From Gemmataceae bacterium (GTDB taxonomy: Bacteria > Planctomycetota > Planctomycetia > Gemmatales > Gemmataceae), in contig JAKEET010000108.1 in assembly GCA_022616435.1 (NCBI GenBank), forward strand, positions 48,430-112,429: a stretch of 64,000 nt of DNA. The letters are read 5' to 3'. Both the position numbers and the translations under genes were made by a program. Shown here piece by piece: positions 1 to 7,535 of this stretch. The notes beneath the pieces are model-generated. The model did no database searches and was not told where the DNA came from. It was given only the letters and a program-made list of their open reading frames with translations. Each line of letters opens with the position of its first letter. Position 1 is the stretch's first letter.

Positions 1-736
1 CCACCGGGGCGCGGCTGGCGGCGCGGGGAATGTTCGTGACCTTGGCGGGGACGTTGGTGGCGTCGGTGCGCACCGCCGGCTGATAGCGCGGATCGAGCGC
101 CGCCGGGCCGAGCGCCGCCGGGCCGAGCGCCATGGGGCCGATTTCCACGTCGTCGATCCACAGCTCCGTGACGCCGGGTCCGGCGTACACGTTCAGCATC
201 AGGCTGTCGACGTAGGCGTCGCTGATGTTGACCGGGCGCTTGAGCTGCGCCTGCAAGAGCTGCTGCTGGTGCTTGAGAAGCTGCGTCGGCCGCCCGATGT
301 CGATGCTCTGCCAGCGGCCGACGTTGCGATAGGGTTCGCCGCGGATCGTCGTGGCCATGCGGTTTTCGAGGTTGTTGGGGTCGCGCTCGTTGGGAAGGAT
401 CACGCGCGCCAGGAGCTGGATGCCGGGGCGATTCGCCTTGATCCAAACCTTGCCGATCAACTCGGCGCCGATGGGCGCCTTGCCGACCTCGTACCGGTAG
501 TGGATGTACGTGCCCTGGTTAGCGTTGACCTGCAGGTACTCGGCGCGCTGGCCGTCGTGGGCGCCCTGGTCGCTGCTGGCGTGGCCGACTTCGTCATACA
601 CCGTGTCCGCCCCGGCTTTCACCCACCACGTCTTGCCCGACTCGAAGCCGTTGCGATGCACCTGCTGTCCGAGCGCGGTCCCCGCGCAGGTCAGGACCGC
701 CGCGACGCTCATCCATGCCCGGCCCATCCGCATCAT
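1..736 (-). CDS. Secreted hypothetical protein, N-terminal part (runs off window start)
   Basis: Open reading frame of 245 codons entering from the left edge, read on the minus strand from ATG at 736. A GAGGAT ribosome-binding site lies just upstream. Residues 1-23 look like a signal peptide (basic start, hydrophobic stretch SVAAVLTCAGTALG, then QQ), so the product is exported. The following part (NGFESGK, DGQRAEYLQV, ELWIDDVEIGP) reads like a beta-sandwich module of the carbohydrate-binding type, as seen at the start of large planctomycete surface proteins. The C-terminus is outside the window, so any catalytic domain is unknown. A short GCCGGGCCGAGCGCC duplication near position 115 encodes the repeated ALGPAALGPA stretch. 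Confidence 0.75.
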   Translation of the reverse strand, partial: MMRMGRAWMSVAAVLTCAGTALGQQVHRNGFESGKTWWVKAGADTVYDEVGHASSDQGAHDGQRAEYLQVNANQGTYIHYRYEVGKAPIGAELIGKVWIKANRPGIQLLARVILPNERDPNNLENRMATTIRGEPYRNVGRWQSIDIGRPTQLLKHQQQLLQAQLKRPVNISDAYVDSLMLNVYAGPGVTELWIDDVEIGPMALGPAALGPAALDPRYQPAVRTDATNVPAKVTNIPRAASRAPV

Positions 737-778
737 GGCACATCCTCGTTCGAGATTCTCCGTCGCGCGGGCCTGTAA

Positions 779-875
779 GAGGCTATCCGAAAGGGGTCAA
801 ACCCCTCACCAGTCCGCGTCAGTTTCCCACATTCGGCGAAACCTAAGGGGTCAGACCCCTTTTCGGATAGCCTCT
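779..875. repeat. Palindromic element, GAGGCTATCCGAAAAGGGGTC family
   Basis: Left arm 779-806 and right arm 846-875 are near-perfect reverse complements of about 28 bases, separated by about 40 bases. Each arm also carries an inner AGGGGTC..GACCCCT palindrome. Shorter relatives of the AAGGGGTCAGACCCC core occur at 3422-3438 and at 36758-36772, both touching the 3' end of a gene. Confidence 0.8.
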
Positions 876-1109
876 AACACAACGGGGCTTAACAATAAAG
901 GCGAACCCGTGTTGCCGAAAGTTAACGTGGAGCGGCGGCGGCGGACCGCGCTAGGCCGGGAAAACGCGAAAAATGTGGGGTTTGTGCGAAAATCGATGGC
1001 GGACCGCGGACCGGCACGCCGCTTGCAATAACTCCCCGTCTAACGAAGTGGCCCGCTTCGTAGACGAAGCGGCCCGCTTCGTCAATGCGCGACCGCTGCG
1101 TTCGAGTCG

Positions 1110-1206
1110 CGGGTCTTCGACAAGCCGTCGCAAGACCGGCCGGGTGCGAGTAACAGGCGCTGGGTAGTGCAGCGGCCGAATCTGACGGCGGCTTGTCGAG
1201 GACCCG
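1110..1206. repeat. 18-base inverted repeat upstream of the small coiled protein
   Basis: Arms CGGGTCTTCGACAAGCCG (1110-1127) and its reverse complement with one mismatch (1189-1206) flank 61 bases. The right arm ends about 30 bases before the start codon at 1239, so a role in expression of that gene is possible but unproven. Confidence 0.55.
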
Positions 1207-1238
1207 TTTTCGTGCGGGCCCGATAGGTGGAGATGATG

Positions 1239-1544
1239 ATGGCAAGACCGCTTTCCCTAGACTGGCGCAAGGATCAGCAATTGCCCCGCGAGCTGGTCGA
1301 CCTGCGCAATCACCTGGATCAACTGCCGCTGCCGATGCGCGACCAGTTGATTCCGCTGTGCGATCGCGCGGGGCACTTCGCCCGCTTGCAGAGCCGGCTG
1401 GTGCGCATCGCCCAGGACGCCGTGGATCAATTGCAGCTCGACATCAAGTATTTGTTGTTCGACCTGGAAGCGACCCGCCGCGAGCGCGACGAGCTGCGCG
1501 AGCACCTGCAGGCGATGGACGGCGAGTTCGAAACTGAGGAGTAA
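1239..1544 (+). CDS. Conserved small hypothetical protein, predicted helical
   Basis: 101 codons beginning MARPLSLDW. The start at ATG 1239 is preferred because AGGTGGAG lies at a normal distance; in-frame GTG 1227 and ATG 1233/1236 are alternatives. No signal peptide or membrane segment. The protein is charged and leucine-rich (LVDLRNHLDQLPLPMRDQL, then ATRRERDELREHLQAMDG) and probably forms a helical hairpin or short coiled coil. No enzymatic motif is visible. It is followed by a terminator-like hairpin, which suggests a single-gene transcript. I do not recognise a named family. Confidence 0.7.
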   Translation: MARPLSLDWRKDQQLPRELVDLRNHLDQLPLPMRDQLIPLCDRAGHFARLQSRLVRIAQDAVDQLQLDIKYLLFDLEATRRERDELREHLQAMDGEFETEE

Positions 1545-1576
1545 CCTGACGAGGAGTAACCTCCCGAGAGTTGAGG

Positions 1577-1624
1577 GAGCCCATGCCCGGGTCCCCCCTG
1601 GAACGGACGCGGGCTCTTTTTTTT
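1577..1624 (+). terminator. Rho-independent terminator after the small helical protein
   Basis: GAGCCC at 1577 pairs with GGGCTC at 1611-1616 and is followed directly by eight T residues. The loop is long but contains an inner hairpin. Confidence 0.6.
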
Positions 1625-1628
1625 GGTG

Positions 1629-1665
1629 AGTGGTCTCATCACTCACCACTCACTACTCTCCAACG
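1629..1665. repeat. Heptanucleotide repeat remnant at the 3' end of the PfkB kinase gene
   Basis: The stretch reads as degenerate 7-base units of the type TCACTCA / CCACTCA / CTACTCT. The stop codon of the convergent kinase gene (1639-1641) and its last residues (VVSGE) fall inside the repeat. Confidence 0.5.
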
Positions 1666-2655
1666 TTGCCGCACCTGGTCCGGCGTCGCCGTTCCCGTGG
1701 CGCCGATCTGTTGAATGGTGATGGAGGCGACCAGGTTGGCGAACTCCGCTGCCTCGTGCAGTGTGGCGCCGGTCGCCAGGGCGCACGCCAGGCCGGCGCT
1801 GGTGCTGTCGCCGGCGCCGACGGGATCGATGGGCCCCGTCAGCGTTGCCGCGGGCGCCCGCGCCGGCGGCTGATCCGGCGCCGCCACCCAGATTCCTTCG
1901 GCGCCGCACGTCAGAAACACGGGCCGGCCGCAACCTTCGGCCAGGGCCGCGGCTGCCTGGCTCGGCGCCAGCTCCCGGCCCAGCGCCTGGCGGGCCTCCG
2001 CGACGTTGGGCTTCAAGCACGTGTTGCGAAACATGCCGATGCGCGCGCGGCTGTCGGCGAGCGTCCACTTCCCAGGCGTGCCAGCGCCCAGCTCGCTCAG
2101 CCGGCGTCGCACATTCTCGGTGACGACGCCGCAATCCGGCTCGCTGACCTGATCGAGAACGAGCAACGCGTCGATCGTCGGCCAGACCTGATCGAGCGCG
2201 GCCAGGATCGCGGTTTCAGCGTCCACCGGCAGCTTCGAGCGATTCTTGATGTCCAGCCGGTTCAGCTCGCGCGGCGGCTCTCCCGGTTCGCACAGCATCG
2301 GCTTGGTGTAGGTCGGCGTGCGGCGCTCGCTCCGCGCGACGACATGATCCTGGCGGACGGCCGGCATTCGCGCCAGGGCTTGCCGCAATTCGTAACCTTC
2401 GCCGTCGTCGCCGATCACGGCGATGGGCAGGATCGTTCCCACGCCCAGGGAAGCGAGGTTGTTGATCACGGTGCCGGCCGCGCCCGGATACGAACGGACG
2501 CGCGCCACTTGATAAGCGTCCAGCCCGGTTTCGATCGACGGTTCGGTGAGGGCGGCATCGAGGTCGAGATAGCGATCGAGGAACAGATCGCCGATGACCG
2601 CGATTCGCAAGCGCGGCAGGCCGGCAAGGATCGTCTCCAGCGTGGCTTCCGTCAT
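1639..2655 (-). CDS. PfkB-family carbohydrate kinase, RfaE1/HldE-N-like
   Basis: 338-residue kinase of the ribokinase fold. The N-terminal strand IAVIGDLFLDRY, the sugar-binding region with YPGAAGTVINNLASLG, and the C-terminal anion-hole/catalytic motif DPVGAGDSTSAGL (Asp base) are all present, so the enzyme looks intact. The D-x-x-x-D-R-Y start and the GAAG region resemble the kinase half of HldE/RfaE (D-glycero-D-manno-heptose 7-phosphate kinase), but no nucleotidyltransferase domain follows. The substrate is therefore inferred only to be a phosphorylated or free sugar. It is followed 12 bases from the end of the pseudouridine synthase gene on the same strand. The extreme C-terminus is encoded by a heptanucleotide repeat. 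Confidence 0.85.
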   Translation of the reverse strand: MTEATLETILAGLPRLRIAVIGDLFLDRYLDLDAALTEPSIETGLDAYQVARVRSYPGAAGTVINNLASLGVGTILPIAVIGDDGEGYELRQALARMPAVRQDHVVARSERRTPTYTKPMLCEPGEPPRELNRLDIKNRSKLPVDAETAILAALDQVWPTIDALLVLDQVSEPDCGVVTENVRRRLSELGAGTPGKWTLADSRARIGMFRNTCLKPNVAEARQALGRELAPSQAAAALAEGCGRPVFLTCGAEGIWVAAPDQPPARAPAATLTGPIDPVGAGDSTSAGLACALATGATLHEAAEFANLVASITIQQIGATGTATPDQVRQRWRVVSGE

Positions 2656-2666
2656 CGTCGCGCCTG

Positions 2667-3365
2667 CTATTGCACTTGTTCCGACTCGATCCCCAGCTCA
2701 CGCCAGGCCGCCGGCAACGGCGCCGTCATGGTGATCGGCTCGTAACGGATCGGATGCAGAAACGTCAGACTCCGGGCGTGCAAGGCGATGATCCGGTCGC
2801 GCTCGAATTGCGCATCCGGCCCGAACGGCAGCCGCGCTCCGTAGAGCGCATCGCCGCGCACCGGCCAGCCGCGCGTCGCAGCCTGGACGCGGATCTGGTG
2901 CATGCGGCCGGTCTCCGGCGTGAATTCGACAAGCGTGCCGCCCTGGCATGGCCCGAGGATCCGATAAGTCAAGCGCGCCAACCGCGCCCCTTCGGCGCCC
3001 GGCGCCGTGGTTTCGACCCGCGCCTCGTCGGCCACCTTGCGCAGCCAATCCTCCCACACGCCGCTCGCGGGTGCAATCGAACCTTCGAGCACGCCCCAGT
3101 AAGTCTTCGTGACCTGCCGCCCCTGGAACTGCTCGGACAACCGCTGCGCCGACTTGGTGCTCCGCGCGAACAGCACGACGCCGCTGACCGGCCGATCGAG
3201 CCGGTGCGGCACGCCGAGGTAGACGTTGCCTGTCTTGCGGCAGCGCTCCTTGAGATAAGCCTTCGCCATGTCTGCCAGCGACGGAATCCCCGGCGGCGCT
3301 TGCGTGAGCAGCGGCGCCGGCTTGTTCACCGCCAGGCAGTGGTTGTCTTCGAAGAGGATTTGCAT
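2667..3365 (-). CDS. RluA-family RNA pseudouridine synthase
   Basis: 232 residues starting MQILFEDNHCLAVNKPA. Motif II, HRLDRPVSG, carries the catalytic Asp that isomerises uridine to pseudouridine in rRNA or tRNA. The motif RLTYRILG and the C-terminal GRMHQIRVQ segment are typical of the RluA catalytic domain. No S4 domain is present, so this is a short, catalytic-domain-only member like RluA/RluC-type orphans. The start at 3365 is preferred over a longer upstream frame because it matches the family N-terminus and has GAGAGGGGAG ahead of it. That ribosome-binding site is supplied by the palindromic repeat that fills the gap to the next gene. Confidence 0.9.
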   Translation of the reverse strand: MQILFEDNHCLAVNKPAPLLTQAPPGIPSLADMAKAYLKERCRKTGNVYLGVPHRLDRPVSGVVLFARSTKSAQRLSEQFQGRQVTKTYWGVLEGSIAPASGVWEDWLRKVADEARVETTAPGAEGARLARLTYRILGPCQGGTLVEFTPETGRMHQIRVQAATRGWPVRGDALYGARLPFGPDAQFERDRIIALHARSLTFLHPIRYEPITMTAPLPAAWRELGIESEQVQ

Positions 3366-3377
3366 TTCTTGGCGGCT

Positions 3378-3438
3378 CCCCTCTCCCTCTCGAACAGGGG
3401 GAGAGGGGCTGAGGGTGAGGGGGTTCGTTTGACCCCTT
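3378..3438. repeat. G/C-tract palindromic element (CCCTCTCCC..GGGAGAGGG family)
   Basis: CCCCTCTCCC at 3378-3387 pairs with the GGGGGAGAGGGG segment ending at 3408, followed by GAGGGTGAGGGGG. The element fills nearly the whole gap between two minus-strand genes. It provides the ribosome-binding site of the downstream pseudouridine synthase, and its far end (TAAGGGGTCAAACG on the minus strand) provides the stop codon of the upstream PDZ gene. Related sequence occurs in frame at 37085-37135. Confidence 0.65.
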
Positions 3439-4636
3439 AGCCCGGCAGCTTCACCGCGATCTTCAGGCGCTCGCCCCCGCGAATGATGTCGTGCCGCACC
3501 TCGTCGCCGACCTGGTAGTTCAAACGGATGAACGTCTCGAATTGCCGGGCGTTCATGTCGAGCTGCTTGCCGTCCACGCCGATGATGATGTCGCCGATGC
3601 GGATGCCCGCTTGCTGCGCGGCGCGGGGCACGAAGCTCCCCTGGCGAAACGCCAGCCGCCGCGGGTCCAGGCCCAGCGTCGCCTTGTCGGCCGCGCTCAA
3701 GTCCTCGCCGTGAACTTGCGGGTCGGGCTTCATGCTCTTGAGCGACCAGCGCCACGATACATCGCTTTCCCGCCAGCCTGCAGCCAGCGCCAGCTTCGCG
3801 TCATGCTCCTGCCCGCCGCGCCGCCAGTGCACGGCAATCGACCCGGCCGCCGGCGCCCGATGCAGGGCATACTGCACGTCCGCGACCGACGCGACGGCGT
3901 GATGGTTCAACATCCGAATCACGTCGCCGGGTTTCATGCCGGCGCTCGCGGCCGGACCGCCGGCGCGGACGTCGCGCACCTTGTTGCCCTGTTCGATTTC
4001 CATCGTCAAGCCCAGCGCCGCCGGCTCCGGATAAACCCAGACATGATCCTTCCGCCAGATGCCCGCGGCCTGCTGCTCCTCGCGGCGAAACTCGTGGACG
4101 TTGTGACAGTGAAAGCACGCCTTCGCGGAGAACCGCTGCGCGCCTGCATAGTCCTCGATTCTCTTCCCCGAGGCCGCCGGCCGGGGCGACGGCGGCGCGC
4201 CGCGCTCGAAGCGCTCCCACGATTGTTCCAGGGCGTAGCGCAACCCGGCGAGCGAGTGATACTTCCCCGGCGTGTCGGCGTCGCGGCCGCCGAACCGGCC
4301 CAGGACGTTGCCGTCGGCAGCGAACATCAACGCGGCCCAGGTGAGATCGTAATCGAAGTCGAACAGCGACAGATCGAGGCCGCGCATGTTGCCGATTCTC
4401 AGCAGCACGAACCGCTCGGCCACGTTTCTGATCTCGGGATGAAGGCGAGCAACCTGCTCGTCGATGCGGCCGTGGTCCATTCAGTTGGGACAGTGCAGGA
4501 CCGCGAGGACCGGCTTGTGGGCTTTGCGGGCTTCGGCGAAGGCGTCGGCGACGCTGCTGTGCCATTTCGGACCATCGTTGGCCTGGGCGCCGGTCAAGGC
4601 GACGATCAATGCCGACAACAGACAGGACGCCCGCAT
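3437..4636 (-). CDS. Thioredoxin-like, CxxCH and double-PDZ protein with in-frame TGA (candidate selenoprotein)
   Basis: Reading from ATG 4636 (MRASCLLSALIVALTG, signal peptide) the frame meets TGA at 4481-4483 and continues without another stop to 3437, giving 399 codons. Residues about 20-130 resemble a thioredoxin-like domain: AEARKAHKPVLAVLHCPN, then the TGA, then MDHGRIDEQV and the conserved-looking FDYDLTWAALMFAADG. The TGA thus sits at the second Cys position of a CxxC motif (CPNU). A hairpin 18-35 bases after the TGA has the apical loop AGGUU, as in bacterial SECIS elements. Next comes CFHCH, a c-type haem motif, and two PDZ domains (MKPGDVIRMLNHH; IRIGDIIIGVDGKQL). The protein is probably periplasmic. 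If TGA is a true stop, this is a broken gene with a new start at ATG 4480. Confidence 0.7.
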
Positions 4637-4702
4637 GCGATGATCCCAACCGTGAAACCGAGGTTGAGATTCATGATAACGAATCGCACGATCAACGCAA
4701 AA

Positions 4703-4736
4703 CCCCCGCGGCGACGGTAGGAATCGGCCGCGGGGG
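4703..4736 (-). terminator. Rho-independent terminator-like hairpin after the VIT-VWA gene
   Basis: Ten-base stem CCCCCGCGGC (4703-4712) with GCCGCGGGGG (4727-4736). On the minus strand it is followed by TTTTGCG. It separates the VIT-VWA gene from the start of the PDZ gene at 4636. Confidence 0.55.
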
Positions 4737-4743
4737 TGGGACA

Positions 4744-4864
4744 CCGGAAACGTGCGTTTCCGGAGCGGGGTTTTGGCTGGTGGGATAGAACTCCGTTTCT
4801 GTCCAAGGCGGACAGAATCGGAGTTCTATCCCACATCAGAGGACAGAATCGGCGTTCTGTCCCC
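4744..4864. repeat. Cluster of palindromes including the TAGAACTCCGATTCTGTCC family
   Basis: A perfect 20-base palindrome CCGGAAACGTGCGTTTCCGG is at 4744-4763. Then come arms GTGGGATAGAACTCCGTTTCTGTCC (4780-4804) and its reverse complement (4810-4834, one mismatch). An extra right-arm-like copy is at 4841-4864. The same family occurs at 63281-63353 and, as a single arm, inside the dihydroorotase gene at 37322-37355. Confidence 0.8.
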
Positions 4865-4874
4865 ACGTTCATGA

Positions 4875-7334
4875 TCATTTCTTCGCCGCCACGAACAAGC
4901 GGTCGATGGCCGCGTCGTCCATGGTTTCAGCGCCGGTCGTGGTATCGACCACCAGGGCCGAGCCGCTCGGCGTGACCCACACCAGGTGGTTGCTGATGCG
5001 GAACACGTTCTTCATCGTGGGATGGCGTTCGAGGATGCGGAAGTACGCCTCACTCATCGCCTTGACGGTGACGGTCTTCATGCTGGATTGATAGCCTTCA
5101 TCGATCCAGACGCCGCCGATCTCGAGGCAATTCCGATTCCCGGCGCGGCGCTGGGCGTTGTTGGTCAACTGACATTGGTAGCGCAGGTTCTGGGAGTTCT
5201 GCGACCACTCGACGCCGTAGCGCCCGGCCTGGAGATTGGCCAGGTTCCTGGTTTGCAGGTCGGTCTGGAATTGCCGCAGGTTTTCGAACTGGGTCTTGGC
5301 CCGCTGCAGGCTGGCGATGGTCTTGTCGTCGCCGCTGGCGTTCGGGTCGGCCGACAGCTTGGCAAGCTCGCGTTCATTGATGTCCGAGCGGGCCTTGGCG
5401 CCGTCGATGCCGCCGCCTTTCTTGCCGCTCTTGCTGCCCGTGGCTTTGAGGAATTCGGTGACCGGGATCTGTTCGCCTCCGGGCGCCGCCAGGCCTGGGG
5501 GCGGGGTCGCCGCGCCATTCTGCAGATGTAAGCGGACATCCGGCAGGGCCGGATTCACCGGCATGTTGCCACGCGCCACCGGGATCGGGCCGTCCGGCAC
5601 CAGCAGGTAGCTCGTGTACGGCGTGGTGATGCCGTAGCGCTTCGCCAGGGCCACGACTTCATCCACCAGCTCCTTCTTCTCGCCGTTGACGCGGATCTGG
5701 TCGAGCAGATATCCGACCTTGCGCCGCGCCCACAGGTCTTCGACGAAGGCCTTCTCGTCGCCCGTCTTGTCGGCGAAGTTCAGCTCGTAGACGAACTCCT
5801 GCGCTTCCATGCCGACCGAGCCGGTGAGCTTGATCGCCGCGTGGCCCTTGCCGGCGTAGCGGCCGAAGACCACGAGCTGGGTGCCGTGGAACAGATCGGG
5901 AAGCTGCGGGGGATAGACCTCGCTGAGCGAGATTTCTTCGCCCACGTTCAGCTTCAGGTTGGCGAGCACCGGGTTGCTGATCTTGCCGTAGAGGCCGGAG
6001 ACCTTGGCCTCGATGTCCTCCGCCTCGCGGACATAGGTGGTGATGGCCCGGCTGTCTTCGGAGATGCGGTCGAGCATGGCGGCGTTGACGTCGTCGCCGA
6101 CGCCGAACGTGAAGATGCGCGTGGATGCCGTGTTCTTCTTGCCGACATGTTGCAGGATCTTTTCGGCGTTGGTCTCGCCGATGGTCGGCCGGCCGTCGGT
6201 GAAGAACACGACGGTGAACGTGCGGGCCGGGTCGGTGGTGCGCATGTCGAGGGCCGACGCCAGGGCGTCGTTGATGGCGGTGCCGCCGGTCGCTTCGAGA
6301 CGGTCAACCCATTTGACGGCCGCCGCCACGTTGTCGCTGTTGGCTTCCTGCAATCGTTCGGCGTACCTGTTGACCGTCGTGGCGAAATTGATCATGCCGA
6401 AGCGGTCGGTCGGCGTCAGGTTCTTCAGGCAATACTTGAGCGCGCTCAAGGCTTGCGTCATCCGCTTGCCGCGCATGCTGCCGGAGGTGTCGAGCACGAA
6501 CACCATGTCGCGCGGCACCTGCTGCGACTTCGACAGCTCGGCCCGCGGCGACACCAGCAGCATGAAGTAGCCGTTCTGGCTCGGATTGGGCCGATGCGCC
6601 ACGGCGGTCAGGCCGACGTCCTTGGCGCTGGTGGCGTAAAAGAGCTGGAAGTCGGTGTCGAGCAGGGCCTGATCTTTTTCGAAGCCGACGTTGGCTTCCT
6701 TGTCGCTGGGCCGGGTCATCGTGATGGCATGCGTGGGCGAGTAGATGTTCTGGATGGCGTGCTGCGACTTGAGGTTCAGGTTGAGCGAGAACTTCTCCAG
6801 GGTCTGGGCCGCCTTGCCGTTGGTCTTGAGCGGATAGACGTACTCGACCAGGCCGTTCTCGGCGTTGGCGACGCTGGTGTAGCTGATGGAAATCTTTTGA
6901 TCGCCCTTGGTCTTCGGATCGCTCTTGGGCGGCACGGGGAAGACCCGCAGCCGCAGCAGGTTGTTGCCCATGTACTCCAAGAGACCCGGATCGAGGGTGC
7001 GTTGCACGATCTCGGTGTAAATCTTGCGGGCCTTGTCGGCCTCGACCAGCTCGCCGCGGACTTCCGTGCCGTCCACCCACATGGTGAACTGACGAACCGA
7101 TGCCCCCTTGGGGACCGGGAAGATGTAGGTCGCCTCGAGCGGCCGTTCCGTGTGGTTGCGGAAGGTCTGCTCGATGCGGGTAATGGCCACCTGATCATCG
7201 ATGGTCACGTTCACGTGATGATTGAGCATGGCCAAGGGGGGCAGCTTCTTTTCAACGGGAATGAGCAGCCCCGCGGCCTGAACCGAATTGACCGACAACA
7301 ACGCGACAGCAACAACCGCCAACGTGCGACGCAT
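4875..7334 (-). CDS. VIT domain and von Willebrand factor A domain protein, secreted
   Basis: 819 residues from ATG 7334, chosen because GGAAAGGGG precedes it and it begins with a signal peptide (MRRTLAVVAVALLSVNSVQA). Residues about 25-160 form a VIT (vault/inter-alpha-trypsin) domain with the typical NHTERPLEATYIFPVP. A VWA domain follows at about 270-440 with an intact metal-ion-dependent adhesion site (DTSGSMRGKRM, later TGGTAINDAL and FFTDGRPTIG). The C-terminal third has a Lys-rich linker and a Gln/Asn-rich region of unknown role. Members of this class mediate protein-protein contacts outside the cytoplasm. It is divergently transcribed from the DUF1549 gene. Confidence 0.9.
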   Translation of the reverse strand: MRRTLAVVAVALLSVNSVQAAGLLIPVEKKLPPLAMLNHHVNVTIDDQVAITRIEQTFRNHTERPLEATYIFPVPKGASVRQFTMWVDGTEVRGELVEADKARKIYTEIVQRTLDPGLLEYMGNNLLRLRVFPVPPKSDPKTKGDQKISISYTSVANAENGLVEYVYPLKTNGKAAQTLEKFSLNLNLKSQHAIQNIYSPTHAITMTRPSDKEANVGFEKDQALLDTDFQLFYATSAKDVGLTAVAHRPNPSQNGYFMLLVSPRAELSKSQQVPRDMVFVLDTSGSMRGKRMTQALSALKYCLKNLTPTDRFGMINFATTVNRYAERLQEANSDNVAAAVKWVDRLEATGGTAINDALASALDMRTTDPARTFTVVFFTDGRPTIGETNAEKILQHVGKKNTASTRIFTFGVGDDVNAAMLDRISEDSRAITTYVREAEDIEAKVSGLYGKISNPVLANLKLNVGEEISLSEVYPPQLPDLFHGTQLVVFGRYAGKGHAAIKLTGSVGMEAQEFVYELNFADKTGDEKAFVEDLWARRKVGYLLDQIRVNGEKKELVDEVVALAKRYGITTPYTSYLLVPDGPIPVARGNMPVNPALPDVRLHLQNGAATPPPGLAAPGGEQIPVTEFLKATGSKSGKKGGGIDGAKARSDINERELAKLSADPNASGDDKTIASLQRAKTQFENLRQFQTDLQTRNLANLQAGRYGVEWSQNSQNLRYQCQLTNNAQRRAGNRNCLEIGGVWIDEGYQSSMKTVTVKAMSEAYFRILERHPTMKNVFRISNHLVWVTPSGSALVVDTTTGAETMDDAAIDRLFVAAKK

Positions 7335-7535
7335 GGACAACCCCTTTCCATGAAGCGGGTCCGAAGATTCGTTCACCTGCAAAAGACGAGGAACGGCAGG
7401 TTTTGGATTGCCGCTGGGCGAACCGGATAGCCTGATCAGCGGCGGCGGCAAATTCCTTTGCGTTTGCCGCACCAGCCCGCCATAATAGCCTCATCCCTGC
7501 CGGTTCGCCATCCCGCCCTTGTCCCGCCTGAGACC

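Larger units (their letters stand above)
737..1238. other. Intergenic region with two inverted repeats and a direct repeat
   Basis: No credible gene was seen. The region holds the long inverted repeat at 779-875, a direct repeat CGAAGYGGCCCGCTTCGT at 1044-1061 and 1065-1082, and an 18-base inverted repeat (one mismatch) with arms at 1110-1127 and 1189-1206 just before the next gene. Confidence 0.6.

Noticed and set aside
1630..2745. Long plus-strand frame opposite the PfpB-type kinase region
   Set aside because: Shadow of the PfkB kinase gene caused by high GC; Arg/Gly-rich with no motifs.
4606..4878. Minus-strand frame of 90 codons through the palindrome cluster
   Set aside because: Its product is made almost wholly of repeat-encoded residues and it overlaps the PDZ gene start; no family-like features.
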